From JANNAT01 sp031422555 (lineage in GTDB: Bacteria; Pseudomonadota; Alphaproteobacteria; Rhodobacterales; Rhodobacteraceae), in NCBI GenBank assembly GCA_031422555.1, contig JANPLZ010000159.1:1-44976 (forward strand): 44,976 nucleotides of DNA, given 5' to 3'. Under the pieces are notes generated by a model, which did no database searches, was not told where the DNA came from, and saw only the letters and a program-made list of their open reading frames with translations. This document shows, in pieces, positions 16,575-25,016 of the stretch. The position numbers were made by a program, and so were the translations under genes. Positions within the stretch are counted from its first letter, which is position 1; every line of letters begins with the position of its first letter.

Positions 16575-17489
16575 ATGCCTTTGGCGATGAACCGCGAAGT
16601 TTTCATCACTTGCGCCGTTACCGGGTCGGGTGGCACCCAAGACCGCAGCCCATATGTGCCGCGCAGCCCCGCCCAGATTGCGGCATCGGCGATTGATGCG
16701 GCAAAGGCCGGCGCCGCGGTGGTGCATTGCCATGTGCGTGACCCGGAAACCGGCAAGCCCAGCCGCGATTTGGCGCTGTATCGTGAAGTGACCGAACGCA
16801 TCCGCGAGTCTGGCACCGATGTGGTGTTGAATCTGACCGCTGGCATGGGCGGCGATCTGCTGTTTGACGGCACCGAAGATATGGCACGGATCGGACCGCG
16901 TTCCGATATGGCGGGGGCGGCTGAGCGGGTGGCGCATGTGGTGGACTGCCGGCCCGAGATTTGCACGCTGGATTGCGGCACGATGAATTTCAACGAGGCC
17001 GATTATGTGATGGTCAACACCCCCGGCATGCTGCGCGATATGGCGCGGCGCATGGTGGCATCGGGCGCGCGGATCGAGATTGAGGCGTTTGATACCGGCC
17101 ACTTGTGGCTGGCCAAGGCGCTGGCGTCTGAAGGCATCATCCCCGATCCGGTTCTGGTGCAACTGTGCATGGGCGTGCCGTGGGGTGCCCCCGATGATCT
17201 GAACACCTTCATGGCCATGGTAAACAATGTGCCCCAGCATTGGGTGTGGTCGGCCTTCGCTTTGGGCCGAAACGAGATGCCCTATGTCGCGGCGGCGGTG
17301 CTGGCAGGCGGCAACGTGCGGGTCGGCTTGGAAGACAACCTGTGGCTGGACAAGGGCGTTCTTGCCACCAACGCGCAACTGGTGGAGCGCGCGGTCACAA
17401 TCATCAGCAACATGGGCGCGCGGGTGATCACCCCTGCCGAAGTGCGCGCGAAACTAAAGCTGGAAAAACGCGCGCCGGTGGGGAAATGA
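16575..17489 (+). CDS. BKACE-family 3-dehydrocarnitine cleavage enzyme
   Basis: 304 residues. GGAGG six bases before the ATG fixes the start. Belongs to the beta-keto acid cleavage enzymes (DUF849), TIM-barrel zinc enzymes that react a beta-keto acid with acetyl-CoA to give acetoacetate and a new acyl-CoA. The zinc motif HCHVRD (His51, His53) and the C-terminal GLEDNLW are present. With the carnitine dehydrogenase encoded next, the natural substrate is 3-dehydrocarnitine and the product betainyl-CoA, as established for relatives (cdhC-like). First gene of the operon; overlaps the next start by four bases. Confidence 0.9.
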   Translation: MPLAMNREVFITCAVTGSGGTQDRSPYVPRSPAQIAASAIDAAKAGAAVVHCHVRDPETGKPSRDLALYREVTERIRESGTDVVLNLTAGMGGDLLFDGTEDMARIGPRSDMAGAAERVAHVVDCRPEICTLDCGTMNFNEADYVMVNTPGMLRDMARRMVASGARIEIEAFDTGHLWLAKALASEGIIPDPVLVQLCMGVPWGAPDDLNTFMAMVNNVPQHWVWSAFALGRNEMPYVAAAVLAGGNVRVGLEDNLWLDKGVLATNAQLVERAVTIISNMGARVITPAEVRAKLKLEKRAPVGK

Positions 17490-18958
17490 CCATGATACGC
17501 AAAGCGGCAATCATAGGCGGTGGGGTTATTGGCGGCGGCTGGGCGGCGCGGTTTTTGCTGAACGGCTGGAACGTCTCGGTGTTCGATCCCGACCCGCAGG
17601 CGCAGCGTAAAATCGGCGAAGTGCTGGCCAATGCCCGTGCCGCTTTGCCCGCACTTAGTGATATTCCGATGTGTGCCGAAGGAAAGCTGTCGTTCGCGCA
17701 GACCATTACCGAAGCCGTGGAAGGCGCGCATTACATTCAGGAATCGGTGTCTGAACGCCTTGATCTGAAGCATCGGGTGTTTGCACAGATTCAACAATCG
17801 GCGAAATTGGGCACACCGATCGGCTCATCCACCAGCGGCTTCAAGCCCAGCGAGTTGCAGCAAAACGCCGCCAACCCCGCGGCCATTTTTGTCGCCCATC
17901 CGTTCAACCCAGTCTACCTTTTGCCATTGGCCGAAGTGGTGCCCTCGCCGAAATCCGACCCGACGATCATCGAAAACGCCAAAGAAATCTTGCGCGAAAT
18001 CGGCATGTTTCCCCTGCACGTGCGCAAGGAAATCGACGCCCATATTGCAGATCGGTTCCTCGAGGCGGTCTGGCGCGAAGCACTTTGGTTGGTCAAAGAC
18101 GGCATTGCCACCACCGAGGAAATCGACGAGGCCATCCGTATGGGCTTTGGCCTGCGCTGGGGCCAGATGGGCCTGTTTGAAACCTACCGCGTCGCGGGCG
18201 GTGAGGCGGGGATGAAGCATTTCATGGCGCAGTTCGGGCCGTGCCTGACCTGGCCCTGGACCAAACTGATGGACGTGCCGGAATTCAACGACGAATTGGT
18301 TGACCTGATTGCGGGCCAATCCGATGCGCAATCCGGCCACCACACGATCCGCGAGTTAGAACGCATCCGCGACAGCAACCTGATCGGCTTTTTGCGGGCG
18401 CTGAAAGACCGCAACTGGGGCGCGGGCAAAGTGCTGCTGGAACATGACGCGCGCCGCCGCGACGCGATGCTGGCCCCCGGCGCGACGGGTCTGGATCAAC
18501 CACTGGCGATGGCGCAGATGCAGGTGCTGCCCGGCTGGATCGATTATAACGGCCATATGACCGAAAGCCGCTATCTGTTTGCGGCGTCTGAGACCACCGA
18601 TCCCTTCCTGCGGTTGATCGGTGCCGATCTCGAATATGTCAAAGGTGGCCACAGCTATTACACCGCCGAAACCCACATCCTGCATCTGGGAGAGGCCAAG
18701 CTTGGCGATCATCTGACCGGCACGCTGCAAGTGCTGGCGGCGGATGAAAAGCGGCTGCATATCTTTATCACCCTGCTTTGCGGCGATGTGGCGGTGGCCA
18801 CGGTGGAACAAATGTGTCTGCATGTGGATATGGGATCGGGCAAAACCTGTGCTGCCGCCCCGGCCGTGCTGGCGCGCCTGATGCCGATCGCGCAGGCGCA
18901 CGCCGGGCTGCCGCGCCCCGCCTCTGCGGGCCGCTTTACCGGTCAAAGAAAGGCGTAG
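17486..18958 (+). CDS. cdhA: L-carnitine 3-dehydrogenase fused to a 4HBT thioesterase
   Basis: 490 residues. N-terminal 3-hydroxyacyl-CoA dehydrogenase fold: NAD motif GGGVIGGGWA (11-20), the family block GSSTSGFKPSEL, HPFNPVYLLP and WREALWLVKDGIATTEEIDEA; this half (about 1-320) oxidises L-carnitine to 3-dehydrocarnitine. After a linker follows a hot-dog thioesterase (about 335-490) with DYNGHM (Asp353, His357), expected to hydrolyse betainyl-CoA to glycine betaine. Such fusions are known in rhizobia, while Pseudomonas has separate proteins. ATG at 17486 overlaps the previous stop; ATG at 17492 is better spaced from GGTGGGG. Confidence 0.92.
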   Translation: MTMIRKAAIIGGGVIGGGWAARFLLNGWNVSVFDPDPQAQRKIGEVLANARAALPALSDIPMCAEGKLSFAQTITEAVEGAHYIQESVSERLDLKHRVFAQIQQSAKLGTPIGSSTSGFKPSELQQNAANPAAIFVAHPFNPVYLLPLAEVVPSPKSDPTIIENAKEILREIGMFPLHVRKEIDAHIADRFLEAVWREALWLVKDGIATTEEIDEAIRMGFGLRWGQMGLFETYRVAGGEAGMKHFMAQFGPCLTWPWTKLMDVPEFNDELVDLIAGQSDAQSGHHTIRELERIRDSNLIGFLRALKDRNWGAGKVLLEHDARRRDAMLAPGATGLDQPLAMAQMQVLPGWIDYNGHMTESRYLFAASETTDPFLRLIGADLEYVKGGHSYYTAETHILHLGEAKLGDHLTGTLQVLAADEKRLHIFITLLCGDVAVATVEQMCLHVDMGSGKTCAAAPAVLARLMPIAQAHAGLPRPASAGRFTGQRKA

Positions 18959-18961
18959 GCG

Positions 18962-20125
18962 ATGAATTTTGGCCTGACAGACGAGCAAAAGATGATCATC
19001 GACGTCACGCGGGCGTTTGTGGAAAACGAGCTGTTCCCGCATGAGGCAGAGGTGGAACGCACCGGTGTGCTGCGCCCGGAATTGCGCCGCGAAATCGCCG
19101 CCAAAGCCATCGAGGCCGGGCTTTACGCCGCGAACATGCCCGAAGATGTGGGCGGTGCGGGCCTCGATACGCTGACTTGGCTTTTGTATGAAAAAGAGTT
19201 GGGCAAGGCCAATTATGCGCTGCATTGGACGTGCGTGGCCCGGCCGTCCAACATTCTTTTGGCTTGCACCGATGATCAGCGGCAGCAGTATCTGTTCCCC
19301 TGCGTGCGCGGCGAACGCCACGATTGTCAGGCGATGACCGAACCGGGATCCGGCTCTGATCTGCGGTCCATGAAGGCTTTTGCGCGCAGCGATGGTGATG
19401 ATTTCATCCTGAACGGCACCAAGCATTTCATCAGCCACGCCGATGTAGCCGATTTTGCCATCGTCTGGGTGGCAACCGGCGAAGAGCAAACCTCGCGCGG
19501 ACCGAAAAAGCGGATCACGGCGTTTTTGGTCGATAAGGGCACGCCGGGATTCACCGTGCGCGACGGCTATCGCAACGTGTCGCACCGCGGCTATCACAAT
19601 ATGATCCTCGAATTTGACGATTGCCGGCTGCACAAACGCCAGGTGCTGGGCGAAGTGCACAAGGGTTTTGAAGTGGCAGGCAAATGGCTGGGCGCGACGC
19701 GGTTGCAAGTCGCCTCGACTTGTCTGGGCCGGGCCGAACGCGCGCTGGAACTTGCCATCGCCTATGCCGCCGACCGCAGCCAGTTTGGCCAGCAAATCGG
19801 CAAGTTTCAGGGCGTGTCGTTCAAGCTGGCCGATATGGCGATGGAGTTGAAGGCGGCAGAATTGCTGACCCGCGAGGCCGCATGGAAATACGACGCGGGA
19901 ACGGTGACCGAAGGCGATATGGCGATGGCCAAGCTGAAAGCCAGTGAAGTGTTGGCGATGGTGGCGGATGAGGCGATACAGATCCACGGCGGCATGGGCC
20001 TGATGGACGAGTTGCCCTTGGAGCGTATCTGGCGCGATGCCCGGGTGGAACGTATTTGGGAAGGCACATCGGAAATTCAGCGCCACATCATCAGCCGCGA
20101 ATTGCTGCGCCCGCATGGGGGATAA
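18962..20125 (+). CDS. Acyl-CoA dehydrogenase, probably gamma-butyrobetainyl-CoA dehydrogenase
   Basis: 387 residues, the usual size. FAD enzyme with N-terminal helical domain, the AMTEPGSGSD beta-domain signature, the GRAERALELAIAYAADRSQFG region, and the C-terminal IHGGMG and WEGTSEIQR blocks, the latter holding the expected catalytic glutamate. General fold certain; the substrate is inferred from its place three bases after the carnitine gene and before a CoA ligase and a CaiD-like hydratase. It would convert gamma-butyrobetainyl-CoA to crotonobetainyl-CoA and pass electrons to ETF. Confidence 0.9.
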   Translation: MNFGLTDEQKMIIDVTRAFVENELFPHEAEVERTGVLRPELRREIAAKAIEAGLYAANMPEDVGGAGLDTLTWLLYEKELGKANYALHWTCVARPSNILLACTDDQRQQYLFPCVRGERHDCQAMTEPGSGSDLRSMKAFARSDGDDFILNGTKHFISHADVADFAIVWVATGEEQTSRGPKKRITAFLVDKGTPGFTVRDGYRNVSHRGYHNMILEFDDCRLHKRQVLGEVHKGFEVAGKWLGATRLQVASTCLGRAERALELAIAYAADRSQFGQQIGKFQGVSFKLADMAMELKAAELLTREAAWKYDAGTVTEGDMAMAKLKASEVLAMVADEAIQIHGGMGLMDELPLERIWRDARVERIWEGTSEIQRHIISRELLRPHGG

Positions 20126-20132
20126 GACTTTT

Positions 20133-20169
20133 GATGCCTCCGGCGGGGATATTTAGGAACAGATGAAAC
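20133..20169 (+). repeat. Interspersed intergenic repeat, copy A
   Basis: The stretch carries CCTCCGGCGGGGATATTT followed by AGGAACAGATGAAAC. Its second half, GRGGATATTT then AACAGATGAAAC, recurs in inverted orientation at 20285-20336. I recall this type as a frequent intergenic element in Rhodobacterales; only the pair itself is shown by this window. Confidence 0.6.
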
Positions 20170-20223
20170 GATATGTTAACTTTGCTGCATCAATCTGAAC
20201 GGGCCGAACAGGGAGGGATCCCG

Positions 20224-20367
20224 ATGACGGTAACAGGTGAAGCGTTCCTGCCTTGGGCAACCGGGGCAGGGCGTCGCGCTTTTTGTTTCATCTGTTTGAA
20301 AATATCCTCGGGGGTCCGGGGGCAGACAGCCCCCGGTGGTTGCCCGGCGCGCATGCCTGTCACATGA
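20224..20367 (+). CDS. Possible leader peptide or gene remnant, 47 codons
   Basis: ATG at 20224 has GGGAGGG seven bases upstream, a better ribosome site than the CoA ligase itself. The peptide begins MTVTGEAFLPWATGAGRRA and then runs through repeat copy B to a TGA that overlaps the ligase ATG (ATGA). It may be a coupling ORF that supplies ribosomes to the ligase, or the 5' remnant of a gene cut by the repeat. No domain recognised. Confidence 0.3.
   Translation: MTVTGEAFLPWATGAGRRAFCFICLKISSGVRGQTAPGGCPARMPVT
20285..20336 (-). repeat. Interspersed intergenic repeat, copy B (inverted), with hairpin
   Basis: Read on the minus strand this repeats the GAGGATATTT and AACAGATGAAAC core of copy A. 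Its outer part forms a perfect hairpin at 20316-20336, arms CCGGGGGC and GCCCCCGG with loop AGACA. No T-run follows on the plus strand, so read-through into the ligase gene is expected. Confidence 0.6.
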
Positions 20368-22367
20368 AAGACCTTTCTCGCCTTTTGCGCCCGAAATCCA
20401 TTGCCGTTCTGGGCGCGGGCTGGGCCATCAACGTCATTGAGCAATGCCAGAAAATGGAGTTCTCGGGGCCAGTCTGGCCGGTGCATCCTACCAAAGCCGA
20501 AATCGGCGGTGTGCGGGCCTTTGCGTCTTTGGCCGATTTGCCGCACGCCCCCGACGCGACCTTTATCGGGGTCAATCGTCACGCGACGCTGGATGTTGTG
20601 CGGGAGTTGTCGGCGATGGGGGCCGGTGGCGCGATCTGTTTTGCAAGTGGGTGGACCGAGGCAGGCGAGCCGGATTTGCAAGCGCAACTGGTGCAAGCCG
20701 CCGGCGACATGCCGATCCTTGGCCCGAACTGTTATGGCGTGATCAACTATCTGGACGGCGCGCTGTTGTGGCCGGATCAGCACGGCGGCATCAGGGTAGA
20801 GCGCGGTGTGGCGCTGCTGTCGCAATCGTCCAATATCGTCATCAATATGACCATGCAGCGCCGCGCCTTGCCGGTGGCCTATGTCGCCTGTCTGGGCAAT
20901 GCCGCCGTGGTGGGGCTTGCCGATCTGGCGGCGGCGTTGCTGGCTGACCCGCGGGTCACGGCGCTGGGGCTTTATATTGAAGGCATTGATGATGCCGCGG
21001 CTTTTGCCGATCTGGCCCTGCGGGCACGCGCGGCGGGCAAGGGTATTGTTTGCATCAAATCGGGCAAGACCGAACTTAGCCGCACGGCCGCGGCGTCGCA
21101 TACGGCGTCGCTTGCGGGGGGCGGTGCTGCGTCATCTGCATTTCTGCGCCAGATCGGAGTGGCCGAGGTCAATACACCGTCCGAGCTGATCGAGACGCTG
21201 AAGATTTTGCATGTGCATGGGGCGGGCCTTGGCCGCCGCATCTGCAGCCTGTCGTGTTCGGGCGGCGAGGCGGGATTGGTGGCCGATCTGGCCGGGCCGT
21301 TTGGCATCGACTTTCCCGCGCCTTCGAAGGCTGCACGCGCGCGGCTGGCGGATATTCTGGGCCCCATTGTCACCATCGCCAACCCGTTGGACTATCACAC
21401 CTTTATCTGGGGCGATGGGCCGCGCACCACAGATGTGTTTACCACCATGTTGGCAGGTTATGACGCGGGCATGTTCATCATTGATCCGCCCCGGCCTGAC
21501 CGGTGCGATCCGTCTGGCTATCAACCGGCGCTGGATGCGATTGTCTCGGCGCAACGGACAACCGGCGTGCCCGCGCTGGTGGTGGCTTCGATGCCGGAGA
21601 ATTTTGACGAAGCGCACGCCGCCCGCCTGATGGCGCAGGGCGTCGTCACCTTGATGGGGTTGGAAACGGCGCTTGCTGCGATAAATGCCGCACAAACTGC
21701 CAGTGGCTGGGCGGACTGGTGCCCGGTTCGGGCAGCGCCGGGCTCGGGCGCAGAGGGCGCGGTTGTGCTGTCCGAAGCGCAGGGCAAAAAGATCCTTGCC
21801 GCCGCAGGCGTTGCGGTGCCGCGCGCGGTTGTGGGCGCGACTTTGGCCGATGTTTCCCGCTTGGCCGCCGGGATGACGCCGCCCTACGCGTTGAAGGGTC
21901 TTGGCTTTGCCCATAAAACCGAAGCGGGGGCGGTGCGGTTGGGCCTGACCACCTTGCAAGATCAGGCGGAAATGCCGGGGGCCACGGGCTATCTGCTCGA
22001 AGAAATGGTCACCGGGCCGCTGGCCGAGGTTTTGTTGGGCCTGCAACGCGATCCGGTTTACGGGCTGACCCTGACCATCGGGATGGGCGGGGTTACGGCG
22101 GAACTTTTGGCCGATACGGTGACGCTGATTTGCCCGGTGACCGAAGCGCAGGTGCTGGACGCGCTGCAGCGGCTGCGTCTGTGGCCGCTGTTGGATGGCT
22201 ATCGGGGCCGCCCGCGCGCGGACGTGGCTGCAGTGGCCGCAATGGCGGTGAAACTGGCCGCATTGATGCTGGCCGATAGCCGTTTTGAAGAAATAGAGAT
22301 TAACCCCATACTGGTGCGGCACAGCGGTGCCGTGGCCGTTGATGCTTTGATCCGAAGGGTGATTTAG
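20364..22367 (+). CDS. ADP-forming acyl-CoA synthetase, probable gamma-butyrobetaine/carnitine CoA ligase
   Basis: 667 residues from ATG 20364 (MKDLSRLLRPKSIAVLGA); the frame is open further upstream but that part lies in repeat DNA. Domains in order: CoA-binding Rossmann domain (about 1-130), succinyl-CoA-ligase-like domains (about 140-430) with the phosphohistidine region AASHTASLAG (His246), and a C-terminal ATP-grasp domain (about 460-667, PYALKGLGFAHKTEAGAVRLGL-type motif). Makes a CoA thioester with ATP to ADP and phosphate. The substrate is inferred from the operon. E. coli CaiC, by contrast, is the unrelated AMP-forming type. Confidence 0.85.
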   Translation: MKDLSRLLRPKSIAVLGAGWAINVIEQCQKMEFSGPVWPVHPTKAEIGGVRAFASLADLPHAPDATFIGVNRHATLDVVRELSAMGAGGAICFASGWTEAGEPDLQAQLVQAAGDMPILGPNCYGVINYLDGALLWPDQHGGIRVERGVALLSQSSNIVINMTMQRRALPVAYVACLGNAAVVGLADLAAALLADPRVTALGLYIEGIDDAAAFADLALRARAAGKGIVCIKSGKTELSRTAAASHTASLAGGGAASSAFLRQIGVAEVNTPSELIETLKILHVHGAGLGRRICSLSCSGGEAGLVADLAGPFGIDFPAPSKAARARLADILGPIVTIANPLDYHTFIWGDGPRTTDVFTTMLAGYDAGMFIIDPPRPDRCDPSGYQPALDAIVSAQRTTGVPALVVASMPENFDEAHAARLMAQGVVTLMGLETALAAINAAQTASGWADWCPVRAAPGSGAEGAVVLSEAQGKKILAAAGVAVPRAVVGATLADVSRLAAGMTPPYALKGLGFAHKTEAGAVRLGLTTLQDQAEMPGATGYLLEEMVTGPLAEVLLGLQRDPVYGLTLTIGMGGVTAELLADTVTLICPVTEAQVLDALQRLRLWPLLDGYRGRPRADVAAVAAMAVKLAALMLADSRFEEIEINPILVRHSGAVAVDALIRRVI

Positions 22368-23162
22368 ATGGATATGCTGACCGACGGCCCGATCAAAACC
22401 CGGCGCGAAGGCGCTGTGCTTGAAGTGACGCTGGACCGCCCCAAAGCCAATGCGATTGATCTGGTGACCAGCCGGATCATGGGGCAGGTGTTTCGGCAGT
22501 TTCGTGATGAGGACGCTTTGCGCGTTTGCATTCTGCGGGCGGCGGGGGAGAAGTTTTTCTGCCCCGGCTGGGATCTGAAAGCGGCCGCGGGCGGCGACGC
22601 GGTAGACGGCGATTACGGCGTCGGCGGCTTTGGCGGCTTGCAGGAATTGCCCAACCTGAACAAGCCGGTGATCGCGGCGGTGAACGGCATTTGCTGTGGT
22701 GGCGGGCTGGAACTGGCGCTATCGGCCGACTTGATCTTATGTTCTGCCAACGCCAGTTTTGCGCTGCCCGAAATACGATCCGGCACGGTTGCCGATGCGG
22801 CATCGTGCAAATTGCCAAAGCGTATTCCCTATCATGTCGCAATGGATCTGCTGTTGACGGGCCGATGGTTTGACGCCGAAGAGGCGCTGCGCTGGGGCAT
22901 CGTCAAGGAAATCTGCGCCCCCGCCGATCTGCTGGCAAAAGCGTGGGATTTGGCCCGCCTGTTGGAATCGGGGCCGCCTCTGGTCTATGCGGCGATCAAG
23001 GAAGTGGTGCGCGAGGCCGAGAATTTGCGCTTTCAAGACGCGATGAGCCGGATCGGAAAGCGCCAGTTTCCGACCGTGGACCGGCTGTATTCTTCACAAG
23101 ATCAGCTTGAAGGTGCAAAGGCCTTTGCCGAAAAACGCGATCCGGTCTGGCTGGGGAAATAA
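22368..23162 (+). CDS. caiD: Crotonobetainyl-CoA hydratase (CaiD-like)
   Basis: 264 residues starting directly after the preceding stop. From memory it aligns with E. coli CaiD over its whole length: LDRPKANAID, GEKFFCPGWDLKAAA, NKPVIAAVNG and the C-terminal FAEKRDPVW. Both crotonase-type glutamates are present, Glu115 in GGGLELAL and Glu135 in FALPEIRSG. Oddly, the usual GIVPDSGG stretch is GTVADAAS (139-146). It would hydrate crotonobetainyl-CoA to L-carnitinyl-CoA, linking the butyrobetaine branch to carnitine. Last gene of the operon; convergent with panC. Confidence 0.9.
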   Translation: MDMLTDGPIKTRREGAVLEVTLDRPKANAIDLVTSRIMGQVFRQFRDEDALRVCILRAAGEKFFCPGWDLKAAAGGDAVDGDYGVGGFGGLQELPNLNKPVIAAVNGICCGGGLELALSADLILCSANASFALPEIRSGTVADAASCKLPKRIPYHVAMDLLLTGRWFDAEEALRWGIVKEICAPADLLAKAWDLARLLESGPPLVYAAIKEVVREAENLRFQDAMSRIGKRQFPTVDRLYSSQDQLEGAKAFAEKRDPVWLGK

Positions 23163-23199
23163 CCTCACCGCGCGGGTCACGCGAACTTTGCCCCGCCCA

Positions 23200-24033
23200 T
23201 TAAACCGGAATGTTGTCGATCAATCGCACCCCGTCCAGCCACGCCGCGGCAAGCAACCTGCGGGGTCGGTCGGCGTGGTCGGGTGGGGCCAGACCTGACG
23301 CATCGCGCAAATCAATATAGTCGATCCTGTCAAACCCGGCGGCCAGAATGTCGGCGCTGCACGCGGCAATCGCGCCGGGGTCACCCTGTTGGATCGCCGC
23401 TGCGGCACGGGTCATTGCGGCGTATAGGGCGGGGGCCACGTCGCGGGCGGCGGGGCCAAGCCGGGCGTTGCGCGATGACATGGCAAGGCCGTCCGCCTCG
23501 CGGATTGTCTCGCAGCCGACGATCCAGACCGGAATATTCAAATCGCGCACCAGCCGTTTGACAACCTGCAACTGCTGCCAGTCTTTTTGCCCGAAATAGG
23601 CGCGGTCGGCCATGGTCATGCCAAACAGCTTGGCCACCACCGTGGCCACTCCGTCAAAATGGCCCGGTCGGGCCACGCCTTCCAAGGGTTCGGCAACACC
23701 CGCAACCGACACCAAGGTGGCAAAGCCGGGCGGATACACTTCGTCCGGTTCGGGGGCGAAAATCACATCAACCCCGATGGATGCCAGCATGGCGGCATCC
23801 GCGGTTTCCGTGCGGGGGTATTTTTGCAAATCCTCGGCGGTTGTGAACTGTTTGGGGTTGACGAAAATCGTCACGATCACCCGTTCGCAATCGGCTTTGG
23901 CGGCGCGGGCCAGCGACAGATGACCGTCGTGCAGTGCCCCCATCGTGGGCACCACGCCCACGATATTGCCACCCGCTTTCCAGCCGCGCACAACGTCGCG
24001 CAGCTCGGCCACGCGCCGAATGATCACTGTCAA
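23200..24033 (-). CDS. panC: Pantothenate synthetase
   Basis: 277 residues (E. coli 283). Joins pantoate and beta-alanine with ATP to give pantothenate, the last step to the CoA precursor. Class I nucleotidyl transferase motifs are visible: VPTMGALHDGHLSL at the start, FVNPKQF, DRAYFGQKDWQQ, and the KMSKS-like MSSRNARL. Its ATG overlaps the panB stop, a coupled two-gene operon. Confidence 0.97.
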   Translation of the reverse strand: MTVIIRRVAELRDVVRGWKAGGNIVGVVPTMGALHDGHLSLARAAKADCERVIVTIFVNPKQFTTAEDLQKYPRTETADAAMLASIGVDVIFAPEPDEVYPPGFATLVSVAGVAEPLEGVARPGHFDGVATVVAKLFGMTMADRAYFGQKDWQQLQVVKRLVRDLNIPVWIVGCETIREADGLAMSSRNARLGPAARDVAPALYAAMTRAAAAIQQGDPGAIAACSADILAAGFDRIDYIDLRDASGLAPPDHADRPRRLLAAAWLDGVRLIDNIPV

Positions 24034-24866
24034 GGTTTTGGCCCCTTTGACGCCACATCGGCAAAAGAGTGTTCGCTTGCCGGAAAGCTGCGCGCGCGGA
24101 CTTCGGCGGCATAGGCGGCGATGGCGGCATCTGCCGCTTGGCCCAATTCGGCGTAACGTTTGACGAATTTCGGTTTGAAAGCCGTGAACAAGCCCAGCAT
24201 GTCATCAATCACCAGAACCTGCCCGTCGCATTGCACACCCGCACCGATGCCAATCGTTGGAATGCTCAGGCGCTGGGTGATCCGCGCTGCCAGCCCCATC
24301 GGCACTTTTTCCAGCACAACCGCAAACGCGCCAGCATCTTCGACGGCGATGGCATCCGACATCACGCTGTCAGCCTCGCCGTCGCGGCCCACTACCTTGT
24401 AGCCGCCCAGCGTGTTGACCGATTGCGGCGTCAACCCGATATGCGCCATCACCGGCACGCCGCGTTTGGTCAGGAACGCGATGGTTTCAGCCATATGCGC
24501 GCCGCCTTCCAGTTTCACCGCAGGGGCGCCGGTTTGGGCGATCAGATAGGCGGCGTTGCGAAACGCCTGCTGCGGGCTTTCCTCATAGGTGCCGAACGGC
24601 ATGTCGATCACCGCCATTGCGCGGGTCAGGCCGCGCACCACGGATTGGCCATGCAGGATCATCATCTCCAGCGTCACGCCCAAGGTGCTGGGCATGCCAT
24701 GCAGCACCATGCCCACGGAATCGCCGACCAAGGCAATGTCGCAATGCGGATCAACCAGCCGCGCCGCAGGCGTGGTATAGGCCGTCAACACCACCAAAGG
24801 GGTGCTGCCTTTGCGGGCACGGATATCGGGGGGCAACACTGCGCGGATGGGGGAGGAGACGCTCAT
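24030..24866 (-). CDS. panB: 3-methyl-2-oxobutanoate hydroxymethyltransferase
   Basis: 278 residues (family about 264). Transfers a hydroxymethyl group from methylenetetrahydrofolate to ketoisovalerate, giving ketopantoate. Start at MSVSSPIRAV with GAGGA upstream; the longer frame to 24908 is rejected. Motifs: LTAYTTPAARLVD, LVGDSVGMVLHG, KLEGG and MAHIGLTPQSV. Coupled to panC by a four-base overlap. Confidence 0.97.
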   Translation of the reverse strand: MSVSSPIRAVLPPDIRARKGSTPLVVLTAYTTPAARLVDPHCDIALVGDSVGMVLHGMPSTLGVTLEMMILHGQSVVRGLTRAMAVIDMPFGTYEESPQQAFRNAAYLIAQTGAPAVKLEGGAHMAETIAFLTKRGVPVMAHIGLTPQSVNTLGGYKVVGRDGEADSVMSDAIAVEDAGAFAVVLEKVPMGLAARITQRLSIPTIGIGAGVQCDGQVLVIDDMLGLFTAFKPKFVKRYAELGQAADAAIAAYAAEVRARSFPASEHSFADVASKGPKP

Positions 24867-25016
24867 CTGACAGTCCTCGGTCAGGGGTTCTGCGCGGTAT
24901 ATGGTCACAGCTTGGACGCAACAGCAAGATTGTTACGCCGCATTGCAGCGCATATCCCGCTTGACGGCGCGGCAAGGCTGCGGCGAGGTGGCGCAAAGTT
25001 TTGATCGGAGTTGAAA

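Noticed and set aside
17240..17485. Long N-terminal extension of the carnitine dehydrogenase frame
   Set aside because: It overlaps the end of the BKACE gene in another frame; the NAD-binding motif begins just after the ATG at 17486, as in the family.
18356..20116. 586-codon open frame on the minus strand across the thioesterase and acyl-CoA dehydrogenase genes
   Set aside because: It lies antisense to two well recognised enzymes, has no ribosome site or domain, and is rich in His/Arg/Gln as expected for the reverse of GC-rich coding DNA.
21132..22322. 396-codon minus-strand frame across the CoA ligase gene
   Set aside because: Antisense shadow of a clear ADP-forming CoA synthetase; low-complexity Arg/His/Gln composition and no start context.
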